Counted from the first letter of the stretch, positions 15,288-24,737 are shown. The stretch is 64,000 nucleotides of DNA from an uncultured Ruminococcus sp. (GCA_958403905.1 CATXZD010000001.1:1-64000); one strand, 5' to 3'. Notes: a model not told the origin generated them from the letters alone. Translations and numbers: made by a program.

Positions 15288-16772
15288 ATGAAAAAGTTTA
15301 GTAAAATTCTAAAAAATACACTTGTTTTTATGCTTTCATTTATAATGGTATTTTCGTCTATGATTTTTGCTGCTTCCGATACTGCTTTCGCTGCTGAGGA
15401 CACTTGTTCTTGCATTACATACAATAAAGAGCTTTATGAAAAAAACAAGGGCTTGTGTGATAGACTTGCAGATGGTATTAAAAATTTAGACGAGCAGATT
15501 TATATCGGTGATTTTCAAATTACCAGTAAGGAATCTATGCGGTATATAATCAAGACTGTTATCAGAAAACATCCTGAACTTTTTTACGTTGACACTACAA
15601 AATATATGTTGGGTTTGGACGGCAACATTATTGCTGTAATATGCCCTGTTTATCTTTTTGACAAACAAACTATAAGGGAAAAAATTGATATTTTTAACGC
15701 TGAATGTGACAAATATCTTGAAAAAATTAACAGTAGTATGACCGAATTTGAAAAGGCAGTTGTTTTGCACGACCGGCTTATTCTTAACTGCAAATATCTA
15801 GACGAGGACGGAACAGGACATGTATCGGCTTACGAGGCAATTGTAAACAAAAACGCCAACTGTCAGGGATATTCCGAGGCGTATTCATATCTGCTTTCGC
15901 GCGTTGGGATTCACAGTGAAATTGTTGAATCGTCAGCAATGTATCACCTTTGGAACAAGGTGCGCATAGACAATATTTACTATAATGTTGACCTTACATG
16001 GGACGATCCTATGCCGGATAAGGCGGGCAGGGTTTTACATAAGTATTTCCTGCTCAGTGACAAGGCTATCAGCAAAGTGGACAACGATACTTCAGGACAC
16101 TATGGCTTTGGTTATGCTTATTATAAATCAAAAAACACAAAGTATGACAACGGTTTGTTCCATGAATTTGACTCGCAATTTTGCTTTGTTGATAATGACT
16201 GTTACGTGATTGACAACAAGTATCAGAGCAAATATGAAAGATGTCTGCTTAAGTACGACACCAAAACAGACGCGGCGCAAGTTGTGAAACAGTTCGATTA
16301 TAGGTGGAAGTCGGGAACTTCAAGTTACTGGAAAGGCGGATATATGAGCCTTGACGAGAATGACGGTTTGTTATATTTGAATTCTTCCGATTGTATCTAC
16401 AGCTATGACACGGCAACAAACACAATGAAAGAATTTGCAAAGGTTGACACGTCATCAGGCGACTGTTACGGATTAATGATAAATGATAATGACGTTTATG
16501 CGGTTATTAGTGCAAATCCTAATATGGAAAATAAATTGCAGTATGTAGAAAAATGCGTTGAAAACAAAATTATTACAACTCCCGCTTTAATGATGGGCGA
16601 CGTAAATTTCGACGGAAAAATAAATATTGTTGATGTTACCGAAATTCAAAAGTATTCTTCGGGAACAGAAAGCTTTACCGCTGAACAGCTTTTGATTGCA
16701 GACTATAACAATGACGGCATAGTAAGCATATTAGATGCAACAGGAATACAAAAAGCTATGGTTGGTATATAA
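15288..16772 (+). CDS. Secreted transglutaminase-like protein with C-terminal type I dockerin
   Basis: 494 residues from an ATG 6 bases after GAAAGGAGA. Signal peptide ~1-36 (ending AFAAE). The central domain is a transglutaminase/protease-like cysteine fold with a complete triad: C192 (ANCQGYS), H220 (MYHLWNKV) and D235 (YNVDLTWDD). It is followed by a ~190-residue region resembling repeated Tyr-rich propeller-like strands. Residues ~436-494 are a type I dockerin with two calcium-loop repeats (GDVNFDGKINIVD and ADYNNDGIVSILD), which docks to a cohesin on a scaffold protein. The role of such peptidase-like dockerin proteins is not known; anchoring it to a cellulosome or amylosome is inferred. 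Confidence 0.9.
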   Translation: MKKFSKILKNTLVFMLSFIMVFSSMIFAASDTAFAAEDTCSCITYNKELYEKNKGLCDRLADGIKNLDEQIYIGDFQITSKESMRYIIKTVIRKHPELFYVDTTKYMLGLDGNIIAVICPVYLFDKQTIREKIDIFNAECDKYLEKINSSMTEFEKAVVLHDRLILNCKYLDEDGTGHVSAYEAIVNKNANCQGYSEAYSYLLSRVGIHSEIVESSAMYHLWNKVRIDNIYYNVDLTWDDPMPDKAGRVLHKYFLLSDKAISKVDNDTSGHYGFGYAYYKSKNTKYDNGLFHEFDSQFCFVDNDCYVIDNKYQSKYERCLLKYDTKTDAAQVVKQFDYRWKSGTSSYWKGGYMSLDENDGLLYLNSSDCIYSYDTATNTMKEFAKVDTSSGDCYGLMINDNDVYAVISANPNMENKLQYVEKCVENKIITTPALMMGDVNFDGKINIVDVTEIQKYSSGTESFTAEQLLIADYNNDGIVSILDATGIQKAMVGI

Positions 16773-16843
16773 ATAGGTTATTTGATTACGACTTAAAAAA
16801 CGTTGCCGTAATATAGAATAACTGTCACGGAATAACGAAATAA

Positions 16844-16881
16844 GAGAAAGAACTGTGTTTTGCAGTTCTTTCTTGTTTTAA
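16844..16881 (+). terminator. Terminator after the dockerin gene
   Basis: Stem GAAAGAACTG/CAGTTCTTTC with a TTGTTTTA tail. Confidence 0.75.
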
Positions 16882-16966
16882 TATTCAGAAGTATTTAGAT
16901 TGCAGCGGTGTATTAGGGGCGAATTGCGCGTTGATGTATAAATGTTCACTGTCTTATGATTTTTTG

Positions 16967-16995
16967 TTGTGTATGTCCTTGCTTTATGGTATAAT
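16967..16995 (+). promoter_or_regulatory. Promoter of the methionine operon
   Basis: TTGTGT, 17-base spacer, TATAAT, giving a leader of about 30 bases. No SAM riboswitch fits in the space before metF. Confidence 0.55.
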
Positions 16996-17033
16996 ACTAT
17001 AAATACTATAAAGTTAACAAGGTGGAAAAATAA

Positions 17034-17897
17034 ATGAAGATAAGCGATATATTCGATAAAAATGACAGGGCAGTTTTGTCTTTTGAAGTATTCCCACCCA
17101 AGAAAACTTCTCCGATTGAGTCGGTTTACAGCAAGCTTGAAGAAATTTGTGCATTAAAGCCGGATTTTATCAGCGTTACCTACGGTGCAGGCGGTACGGG
17201 CGGTCATAGCAGAACGTGCGAGATTGCCTCGAAAATCAAGAATGATTTCGGTGTGGAGTCCGTTGCTCATCTTACCTGCGTAAACAGCACAAAAGCGAAC
17301 ATTGACAGCACGCTTGAAGATTTTAAGGCGCATAACATTGAGAATATTCTCGCTTTAAGGGGCGACTACGTTGAGGGTATTGAACCCAAAAAGGATTTTA
17401 TCTATGCAAGCGAATTGTGCGAGTACATCAAGTCGTACGGTGATTTTGACCTTGGCGGTGCGTGCTATCCCGAGGTGCACCTTGAGGCAAAGGATGAGGT
17501 TGAGGATATTCTTAACCTGCGCAAAAAGGTTGAGGCGGGCGCACAGCACCTTATCAGCCAGCTCTTTTTTGATAACTCTGTGTTTTACAGATTTCTTGAA
17601 CGTTCTAAGATTGCAGGAATTGACGTACCGATTGAGGCTGGAATTATGCCCGTTACAAATAAAAGCCAGATTGAAAGAATGGTGTCAATGTGCGGTGCAA
17701 GCCTGCCGTCAAAGTTTGTAAAAATTATGCAGAAGTATGATTCAAAGCCCAACGCTTTGCGTGACGCAGGAATCGCCTATGCGGTTGAGCAAATTGTAGA
17801 CTTGCTTGCAAACGGAGTTGACGGAATACACCTTTATACAATGAATAATCCGTATGTTGCAAGAAAAATTTCTGAAGCGGTTGTGAGCTTGTTATGA
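17034..17897 (+). CDS. metF: 5,10-methylenetetrahydrofolate reductase
   Basis: Flavoprotein that makes 5-methyl-tetrahydrofolate, the methyl donor for methionine synthase. 287 residues, one TIM-barrel as in bacterial MetF. Recognisable: SFEVFPPK with the catalytic acid E18, SVTYGAGG, LTCV, ALRGDY (folate/FAD contact) and the PIEAGIMPV segment. It starts after AAGGTGG. It overlaps the next gene by ATGA, so the three methionine genes are translationally coupled. Confidence 0.95.
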   Translation: MKISDIFDKNDRAVLSFEVFPPKKTSPIESVYSKLEEICALKPDFISVTYGAGGTGGHSRTCEIASKIKNDFGVESVAHLTCVNSTKANIDSTLEDFKAHNIENILALRGDYVEGIEPKKDFIYASELCEYIKSYGDFDLGGACYPEVHLEAKDEVEDILNLRKKVEAGAQHLISQLFFDNSVFYRFLERSKIAGIDVPIEAGIMPVTNKSQIERMVSMCGASLPSKFVKIMQKYDSKPNALRDAGIAYAVEQIVDLLANGVDGIHLYTMNNPYVARKISEAVVSLL

Positions 17898-18538
17898 TAA
17901 AGCTTGAAAGACTAAACAGAAATGAAGCCGTTCGTTATCTCGGTGGTTCGGGTGTTGCACCTAACTACCGAATGGACAGACTTATGGACGAGTGCGAGCA
18001 GGAAATTCTTGCAAAGGCAAGTCCTAAATATCTTTATGTAGAAAAAAATCTTCCCTGCGAAGGACTTGTGCAGGGTGAGGATATAAAAAGTCATCTTGAC
18101 GGCTGTGAAAAGGCAATTGTAATGTGTGCAACTCTCGGTGCAGAAATTGACAAAATCATCAGAATAAATCAAATTTCCGATATGGCGAAAGCCGTTGTGC
18201 TTGACAGCTTTTCAAGTGTTGCAATTGAACAGGTGTGCGTAAAATTTGACGAGATGATTGCCGAAAAATATGAGGGGTATTTTCAAACCTTTCGATTCAG
18301 CCCCGGCTACGGCGATTATCCGATTGAACTTCAGAAAAGCGTGCTTTCAATGCTTGACGCTCCCCGAAAAATCGGACTTACTGCAAACGAAAATTGTCTG
18401 CTGATTCCCACAAAATCCGTTACGGCGGTTATGGGACTTTCAAAAACACCTGTTGACCGCAAAAAGCGCGGCTGTGCGGTTTGCAATATGCGTGACAGAT
18501 GTAAATTCAGAAGAAATGGAGAACATTGTGGACTTTAA
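17894..18538 (+). CDS. Stand-alone MetH reactivation protein
   Basis: 214 residues matching the C-terminal activation domain of cobalamin-dependent methionine synthase, encoded here as a separate protein. The diagnostic S-adenosylmethionine-binding stretch FRFSPGYGDYP is present (R134, Y139). It should help return oxidised cob(II)alamin on MetH to the active form by reductive methylation. The C-terminus carries four cysteines (C194, C197, C203, C212) not needed for that role, possibly a metal site. Lies between metF and metH, overlapping both. Confidence 0.9.
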   Translation: MIKLERLNRNEAVRYLGGSGVAPNYRMDRLMDECEQEILAKASPKYLYVEKNLPCEGLVQGEDIKSHLDGCEKAIVMCATLGAEIDKIIRINQISDMAKAVVLDSFSSVAIEQVCVKFDEMIAEKYEGYFQTFRFSPGYGDYPIELQKSVLSMLDAPRKIGLTANENCLLIPTKSVTAVMGLSKTPVDRKKRGCAVCNMRDRCKFRRNGEHCGL

Positions 18539-20912
18539 GAAATTTTTAGCTTCAAAGGAGTTTGTGCTGCTTGACGGAGCAATGGGAACTCTTATACAGA
18601 ACAGCGGAGTAAAGTTTGACTCCGTACCCGAAACACTGAATATCACACACCCCGAGTTAATTGAGTCGTTCCACAGGGCATATGCCGACGCAGGTTCTGA
18701 TATTGTTTATGCAAATACCTTTGGCGCAAACGGATATAAGCTTAAAGAGAGCGGATACTCGGTTGAGGAAATCATAAAATCGGGCATTGAGAATGCAAAA
18801 AAAGCCGTACAGGGGACAAGCTGCCTTGTTGCGCTCGACATAGGTCCTATAGGTCAGCTTCTTGAGCCTGCCGGCTCGCTTGGATTTGACTCGGCTTATG
18901 AATATTTTAAGGAGCAAATAATTGCAGGACGAGAAGCTGACGTTATTGTTTTTGAAACAATGACCGACCTCTATGAGCTGAAAGCCGCTGTCCTTGCGGC
19001 AAAGGAGAACTGCGACAAGCCTGTTATTGCAACTATGACGTTTGAACGAAACGGACGCACCTTTACCGGCGTTTCGCCTGCATCAATGGCGGTTACGCTT
19101 ACGGGACTCGGCGTTGACGCAGTCGGCGTAAACTGTTCGCTCGGCCCTGATGAGCTTGAGGAAGTGGTAAGCGAAATTTCAAAATATACCGATTTGCCGC
19201 TTGTTATTAAGGCTAATGCAGGCTTGCCAGACCCAAACAGCAACAAGTATGATATTATGCCCGATAAGTTTGCAAGCTGTGTTTCGGATTTGCTCAGATA
19301 CGGAGTAAAGCTTATCGGAGGCTGCTGCGGAACAACTCCGGAATATATAGCTGAAATCAAAAAAATGCTTGCAGATAAAAGCTGTCAGCCGCAGAAAAAG
19401 AGTGTTGATACAACCGTTTGCAGTGCAAGCGCGGTTGTTGAAATCAACGGTCCGAGAATTATCGGCGAAAGAATCAACCCGACGGGCAAAAAGCTTTTTA
19501 AGCAGGCGCTTGTTGACAATAACATTGACTACATTCTCACTCAGGCAATGACTCAGGTAAACGGCGGTGCGGAAATACTTGACGTAAACGTAGGTCACCC
19601 CGAAATTGATGAGAAGAAAATGATGGTGCGTGTGATTAAGGCAATTCAGAGCGTGTGCGATGTGCCTTTGCAGATTGACTCAACAAAGCCCGACGTGCTT
19701 GAAGCAGGATTGCGCTGTTACAACGGCAAGCCGATTGTAAATTCAGTGAACGGCGAGGAAGAGAGCCTTTCCACAGTTCTGCCGCTTGTTAAAAAGTATG
19801 GCGCTTCGGTTGTCGGACTTACGCTTGACGAAAACGGTATCCCAAAAACTGCCGAGGGCAGATTTGAGATTGCAAAGCGAATTGTAAGCCGTGCAGAGAA
19901 ATTGGGAATTGACAGACGTGACGTTTACATTGATTGCCTTACCCTGACCGTTTCGGCTGAGCAGGATGCCTGCCGTGAAACGCTCGAGGCGCTCCACAGG
20001 GTAAAAACCGAGCTTGGGTGTAAAACCTGTTTGGGAGTTTCAAATATTTCGTTTGGTCTGCCGAACCGTGAGCTTGTAAACAGGACTTTTCTTACGATGG
20101 CTCTTGAAGAGGGACTTGATTTGCCGATTATCAATCCGAATGTCGAGTCAATGACGGGTGCTGTGCGTGCCTACAGGGTGCTTGCTGGCATTGATAAAAA
20201 CTCGGTTGATTTTATTAATGCGTACAATGATTCTTCTGCGGCTGTAGCAACTGCGCCGAAAAATATCGAGGTTGATATTTTTACTGCTGTATATAACGGA
20301 CTTAAATCTGAGGGTGCCTCTGTTACCAGAAGACTTCTTGAAACAACAGACGCAATGCAGATTATAAACGAAATGCTGATTCCTGCGCTTGACAGGGTCG
20401 GCGAGGATTTTGAGAAAAATAAGATATTTTTGCCGCAGCTCATTCAGAGTGCCAATGCGGCTCAGGAATGTTTTGAGGTCATAAAGAATCATATTTCACA
20501 AACAAGCGGTGCGCCTGTAAGCAAGGGTAAAATTATTCTTGCGACGGTCAAGGGCGATATTCACGATATAGGCAAAAATATTGTAAAGGTACTGCTCGAT
20601 AACTACGGCTACACTGTCGTTGACCTCGGAAGGGACGTTGATCCTCAGCTTGTTGTTGACACTGCTGTTGAGCAGAATATTAAGATGATTGGGCTTTCCG
20701 CTCTTATGACGACTACGCTTAAGAGTATGGAGAATACAATAAAGCTTATAAGACAAACAAAAGAACTGCAAAACCCCGACGGTACAAGCAAATGCGTTGT
20801 GTTCGTGGGCGGTGCAGTTCTGACAAAAGATTACGCTATGAAAATCGGCGCCGATTACTATTGCAAAGACGCAAAAGAAAGCGTTGATACGGCTAAAAAG
20901 GTGCTGGGTTAA
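18528..20912 (+). CDS. metH: Cobalamin-dependent methionine synthase lacking the activation domain
   Basis: Transfers a methyl group from methyl-tetrahydrofolate through cobalamin to homocysteine. About 794 residues, versus about 1,200 for E. coli MetH, because the activation domain is a separate upstream gene. Domains in order: homocysteine/zinc barrel (DGAMGT near the start, VNCSLGP and GGCCGTTPE cysteines), pterin-binding barrel (GERINPTGKK), cobalamin cap, and B12 domain with D677xH679xxG (GDIHDIGKN), where the histidine is the cobalt ligand. A GTG 6 bases after GGAG is chosen; an ATG 12 bases upstream is the alternative. It overlaps the previous gene by 11 bases. Confidence 0.95.
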   Translation: MDFKKFLASKEFVLLDGAMGTLIQNSGVKFDSVPETLNITHPELIESFHRAYADAGSDIVYANTFGANGYKLKESGYSVEEIIKSGIENAKKAVQGTSCLVALDIGPIGQLLEPAGSLGFDSAYEYFKEQIIAGREADVIVFETMTDLYELKAAVLAAKENCDKPVIATMTFERNGRTFTGVSPASMAVTLTGLGVDAVGVNCSLGPDELEEVVSEISKYTDLPLVIKANAGLPDPNSNKYDIMPDKFASCVSDLLRYGVKLIGGCCGTTPEYIAEIKKMLADKSCQPQKKSVDTTVCSASAVVEINGPRIIGERINPTGKKLFKQALVDNNIDYILTQAMTQVNGGAEILDVNVGHPEIDEKKMMVRVIKAIQSVCDVPLQIDSTKPDVLEAGLRCYNGKPIVNSVNGEEESLSTVLPLVKKYGASVVGLTLDENGIPKTAEGRFEIAKRIVSRAEKLGIDRRDVYIDCLTLTVSAEQDACRETLEALHRVKTELGCKTCLGVSNISFGLPNRELVNRTFLTMALEEGLDLPIINPNVESMTGAVRAYRVLAGIDKNSVDFINAYNDSSAAVATAPKNIEVDIFTAVYNGLKSEGASVTRRLLETTDAMQIINEMLIPALDRVGEDFEKNKIFLPQLIQSANAAQECFEVIKNHISQTSGAPVSKGKIILATVKGDIHDIGKNIVKVLLDNYGYTVVDLGRDVDPQLVVDTAVEQNIKMIGLSALMTTTLKSMENTIKLIRQTKELQNPDGTSKCVVFVGGAVLTKDYAMKIGADYYCKDAKESVDTAKKVLG

Positions 20913-21748
20913 TTTATTTCAACTACGCTTATTTCGGGGCAGTTGTTAAGTCTTAAAACGGGATAGGCGTCACCCAGTCCTGCGGAAATTATCATTTTTG
21001 TATCATATAAGTCGAATTCACCTTTGTCGTATTTCGGGAAAAATCCCTGATTCGGGGCGAATAATCCGCCGATAAAGGGAATCTGAACAGCTCCGCCGTG
21101 GGTATGACCGCACATTACCAAATCGACATTGCTGTCCTGCATAATACTTTCAAGATATTCAGGCTGATGATGGAGCAAAATTGAATAACCATTCTTTGAT
21201 TTATCTTTGAAATCGTCCCAAAAATATCTTTCGGGAGTGTAATAATCAGGTGCGTTGAATTCATAATACGGAAAGTCGGACATACCGCCGAGCAGAATTT
21301 TCTCACCGTTTGCTTCAATCGTTACCATTTCATTGTCAAGGAGCTTTGCGCTTGTTGAGTTGATGTCGTTTTTGAAGTTGATTTCGTCTTTAAGAATCAG
21401 CTCGTGATTGCCGAGTATGCAGTAGGTTGGGGCAATATCGGCAAGCTGTGGCAAAAGTTCACGCATAACATGGTCGTCGGATGAATACTTGTTAACCATA
21501 TCACCGCCTACGGCAATGAAAAGCGGACTCTGTTCCTTTATTTTTGAAACAAGCTCAGAGTTTTTATCTCCGTATTCCTTGCAGTGTAAATCGGAAATAA
21601 ATACAAATTTAGCTGATGAGTTTAGTTTGTCGGTGCTTATTGAATAATTTTTAATTTTAATAGTATTTGAACAGTACAGCCCGTATATAATTGATGTGAC
21701 AGCAAGTGCAAGTAAAGATAAAATAATTATTTTCAGCGTTTTTTTCAT
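20909..21748 (-). CDS. Membrane-anchored metallophosphoesterase
   Basis: 279 residues with one N-terminal membrane helix (~4-25) and an external calcineurin-type phosphoesterase domain. Two-metal site motifs in order: D53xH55 (SDLH), GGD with D83, GNHE with N114/H115, LHHQPE, and GHTHGG. It belongs to the YaeI/YkuE-like group; substrate unknown, possibly lipid or nucleotide phosphates in the envelope. The ATG after AAGGTGATAAA is chosen over an upstream GTG. Its stop lies inside the end of metH on the other strand (4-base tail-to-tail overlap), with no terminator between. Confidence 0.9.
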   Translation of the reverse strand: MKKTLKIIILSLLALAVTSIIYGLYCSNTIKIKNYSISTDKLNSSAKFVFISDLHCKEYGDKNSELVSKIKEQSPLFIAVGGDMVNKYSSDDHVMRELLPQLADIAPTYCILGNHELILKDEINFKNDINSTSAKLLDNEMVTIEANGEKILLGGMSDFPYYEFNAPDYYTPERYFWDDFKDKSKNGYSILLHHQPEYLESIMQDSNVDLVMCGHTHGGAVQIPFIGGLFAPNQGFFPKYDKGEFDLYDTKMIISAGLGDAYPVLRLNNCPEISVVEIN

Positions 21749-21867
21749 TTTTATCACCTTATTCGAAAAGCTGATTTATTAAATATATTATATTTTAATT
21801 ATAATTATCGGCTTTGTCAATTTGTGTAGGTGAAATCTGTCAGTTGTTGAAATATGTTAAAAATTGT

Positions 21868-21897
21868 GTTGATATCAACGCTTTTTTATGGTATAAT
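21868..21897 (+). promoter_or_regulatory. Promoter of the polysaccharide locus, -35 inside a perfect palindrome
   Basis: TTGATA, 17-base spacer, TATAAT. The -35 sits inside the perfect 12-base palindrome GTTGATATCAAC (21868-21879), which could be a repressor site. Confidence 0.65.
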
Positions 21898-21935
21898 GAA
21901 TCATTAAAGTTTGTAATTCACTTTTGGAGTTTGGT

Positions 21936-22664
21936 ATGATGAGAGAATGGGATGTAAATTGTAAAACTGTGGATGAAGTTGATTTAAATGTAATTACAGG
22001 ATATAAAGGTATTTATAATCGATTTTTCAAGAGAATAATAGACATTATTCTCTCACTTTTCTTTTTGATACTTCTTTCTCCGATAATATTATTAATTGCT
22101 GTTGCTATAGTAATCGATTCGGGATTCCCCGTTTTTTACAGAGCTCAGAGGGGTGGTTATAACAATAAACCGTTCAGAATTTTTAAATTCAGAACAATGG
22201 TGAAAAATGCCGATAAAATCGGTGGAGGCACAACTGCTTTAAATGACAGCAGAATTACAAAGGTAGGTAATTTTCTGAGGAAAACAAAGCTTGACGAGTT
22301 TGCCAACTTGTTTAGTATCATCAAGGGTGATATGAGTTTTATCGGACCGAGACCGGAGCTTTTGAAATATACAGACGCATATGAGGGCGCTGAAAAATAC
22401 ATATTAAAGGTACGTCCCGGCATAACAGATTACAGCTCAATTGAGTTTATCAATCTTGATGAAATAGTCGGGTCTGAAAATGCTGACGAATATTATGAAA
22501 AATATGTGTTAAAAAAGAAAAATCTGCTTAGGATTAAGTATGCTGCAACAGTTTCCCTGGCTACTGATTTAAAGCTGTTCTGGTTTACTGTATGGAATGT
22601 AATAAAAAAGGTTTTCAAGTTTATATTTGTAAGGAAAGAAAAAGATGGAGTACTTAACGCTTAA
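21936..22664 (+). CDS. Initiating sugar-1-phosphate transferase on undecaprenyl phosphate
   Basis: Starts the repeat unit by moving a sugar-1-phosphate from a nucleotide sugar to undecaprenyl phosphate at the inner membrane face. 242 residues: one strong hydrophobic segment (~36-65) and the bacterial sugar transferase domain with YRAQRGG, FRIFKFRTM, KTKLDEFANL and GDMSFIGPRPE. This is the short, PglC-like monotopic layout with an added C-terminal helix. Start ATG is 6 bases after GGAG. First gene of the locus; the sugar used cannot be told from sequence. Confidence 0.93.
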   Translation: MMREWDVNCKTVDEVDLNVITGYKGIYNRFFKRIIDIILSLFFLILLSPIILLIAVAIVIDSGFPVFYRAQRGGYNNKPFRIFKFRTMVKNADKIGGGTTALNDSRITKVGNFLRKTKLDEFANLFSIIKGDMSFIGPRPELLKYTDAYEGAEKYILKVRPGITDYSSIEFINLDEIVGSENADEYYEKYVLKKKNLLRIKYAATVSLATDLKLFWFTVWNVIKKVFKFIFVRKEKDGVLNA

Positions 22665-23589
22665 AAATTCAGATCTAAAGGTATCAAGAATGTGTATGGG
22701 CGGCTGTCCTATGGGAGGATACGGCTGGGGTTCTAATGTTTTGGAAAGTGAGCTTATAGATGCGGTTCATTGTGCTCTTGACAATGAAATTAACTTCTTT
22801 GATACAGCCGATACTTACGGACTCGGACAGTCTGAAATAACATTGGGAAAAGCTTTAAAGGGCAGACGTGACAAAGCTGTTATTGCTTCAAAATTCGGAG
22901 TTCATGCAAAAAAAGGAATGCCAACCTTTTATGATAATTCCCCTGAGTGGATAAAAAGCTCTATTAAGGGTACTCTTAAAAGGCTTGATACAGATTATCT
23001 TGATTTGTATCAGATACATTACAGAGATGAAAAAACGCCTTTGGTTGAAGTCGTGGATACACTTGAAGAATTAAAAAAAGCGGGTTACATAAGATATTAC
23101 GGTTTGTCGAATATTTATAAAAGCGATGTAGCAGGATTAAAAGAGTATAAAGGAAAATTTGTAAGCTTTCAGGATGAATACAGTCTTGCGTGCAGAAAAA
23201 ATGAAGATGATTTTGTAAAACTTTCAAAAGATTTAAGTCTTACGCCCTTGACATGGGGAAGTCTTGGACAGGGAATTCTTACGGGAAAATATGATAAAAA
23301 TACTGTTTTTGCAGAGGATGACAGACGTTCAAGAGATATTTATGTTAATTTTCACGGAGAAAAGCTTGTAAAAAATCTTGAAATAGTTGAAGCTTTGAAA
23401 AAAATTTCTAACGATACCGGAAAATCAATTCCTGCTGTTGCGATACGTTTTATTTTTGATTTTCTGAAAGATTCAGTTGTACTGGTTGGAATTAAAAGAC
23501 CGTCACAACTTAAATCAAATATTGAAGCTTTTGGTTGGCAACTTGATGATGAACAGATAAAAATGCTTGATGAGATTTCAAAGGCTTAA
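22645..23589 (+). CDS. Aldo/keto reductase
   Basis: NADPH-dependent oxidoreductase of the AKR family. 314 residues, (beta/alpha)8 barrel, with the FDTADTYG segment (catalytic D and Y), K82-region ASKFGV and a C-terminal NADP-binding stretch (VGIKRPSQ). Several members inside polysaccharide loci act on sugar ketones, which is the likely role here, but the substrate is not known. It overlaps the sugar transferase gene by 20 bases, so the two are coupled. Confidence 0.88.
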   Translation: MEYLTLKNSDLKVSRMCMGGCPMGGYGWGSNVLESELIDAVHCALDNEINFFDTADTYGLGQSEITLGKALKGRRDKAVIASKFGVHAKKGMPTFYDNSPEWIKSSIKGTLKRLDTDYLDLYQIHYRDEKTPLVEVVDTLEELKKAGYIRYYGLSNIYKSDVAGLKEYKGKFVSFQDEYSLACRKNEDDFVKLSKDLSLTPLTWGSLGQGILTGKYDKNTVFAEDDRRSRDIYVNFHGEKLVKNLEIVEALKKISNDTGKSIPAVAIRFIFDFLKDSVVLVGIKRPSQLKSNIEAFGWQLDDEQIKMLDEISKA

Positions 23590-23603
23590 TTTGGAGTTTT
23601 TAA

Positions 23604-24737
23604 ATGATAATTTACTGGTCAATGGTTCTGTGGGTTCCACTTATTTACTTGGTGTATTATATGGGGCACAAAGAAGAAGTTATGCTCACAGATTACAATA
23701 TACAACAGGGAATCCAGAAGAAAATACCGATTACTTATGCAATTATTGTGTTCGGATATTTTATTTTCTGGATTGGTATGAGAAAATATGTTGCAGACAC
23801 ATCGCAGTATATTATATCTTTTAATTCAATACCGAATGATTTTTCAACTGCATGGAGTCAGATTAACTGGGATGGTAAAGGTCCTTCTTTTAGTGCTTTT
23901 AATGTTTTGTTTAAATGTTTTGTTTCAGATAATTACACTTGGTGGCTGATGACAATTGCTGTCGTTTCCGGTGTATGCATTATGGTAGTACTTAGGAAGT
24001 ATTCCTGTGATGTTTTCTTTAGTTCTTTTTTGTTTATTACATTATCGACTTTTTTCTGGATGATGAACGGTATGCGTCAGTTTATCTGTGTGGCGATACT
24101 TTTTTTGTGTTGTGGCTGGATAAAAGACGGTAAGTTTATAAGGTTTTTGATAGCAGTTTTACTTCTGTCAACTATCCATACAACTGCCTTTTTGATGATA
24201 CCGATATATTTTGTTGCAAGATGTGAACCTTGGGATAAAAAGATAGTGTTATTCATCATAGGGATTATTATTATTTGTATTTTTGCTGAACCTCTTTTCA
24301 ACAGTGTTGAAAATACATTAAGTGGTACGGCATATGAAGGTACCAGTTTGATTTTTGATGAAGATGATGGTGTAAATCCCTTGAGAGTGCTTCTTTATGC
24401 TATTCCTCCGGTTATTTCATATATTTTTAGGGAAAAGATTGAAAAATACAACGAAAAAAATCCCATGCTGAATATTTGTGTTAATATGTCTCTTATTACG
24501 GTAGCGCTTTATTTGGTAGGAATGTTTACAAGCGGTATTCTGATAGGCAGGTTGCCTATATACACAGAGGTTTACGATTTGATTTTGATTCCGTATCTTC
24601 TGCATATTTGTGTGGATAAGAAAAGCAGAGCTGTTATTACAGGAGTAGTGATTGTAGTTTTGTTGCTTTATTTTTACTTGACAGGTCCTGTGATTTATCA
24701 TAGTGAATTAACAAAAACTGTTGGTGCTTTGTTCTAA
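23604..24737 (+). CDS. EpsG/Wzy-like polysaccharide polymerase
   Basis: Very hydrophobic, 377 residues, about ten membrane helices. It matches the EpsG family (W.MNGMRQF segment near residue 150, STIHTTAF near 193), which links lipid-borne repeat units into polymer on the outer membrane face. With the Wzx flippase at 40.1 kb it makes this a Wzx/Wzy-type locus. Begins 14 bases after the aldo/keto reductase. Confidence 0.85.
   Translation: MIIYWSMVLWVPLIYLVYYMGHKEEVMLTDYNIQQGIQKKIPITYAIIVFGYFIFWIGMRKYVADTSQYIISFNSIPNDFSTAWSQINWDGKGPSFSAFNVLFKCFVSDNYTWWLMTIAVVSGVCIMVVLRKYSCDVFFSSFLFITLSTFFWMMNGMRQFICVAILFLCCGWIKDGKFIRFLIAVLLLSTIHTTAFLMIPIYFVARCEPWDKKIVLFIIGIIIICIFAEPLFNSVENTLSGTAYEGTSLIFDEDDGVNPLRVLLYAIPPVISYIFREKIEKYNEKNPMLNICVNMSLITVALYLVGMFTSGILIGRLPIYTEVYDLILIPYLLHICVDKKSRAVITGVVIVVLLLYFYLTGPVIYHSELTKTVGALF

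Noticed and set aside
16860..17033. SAM riboswitch or T-box ahead of the methionine operon
   Set aside because: The promoter lies about 40 bases from metF, leaving no room, and no conserved core was seen.
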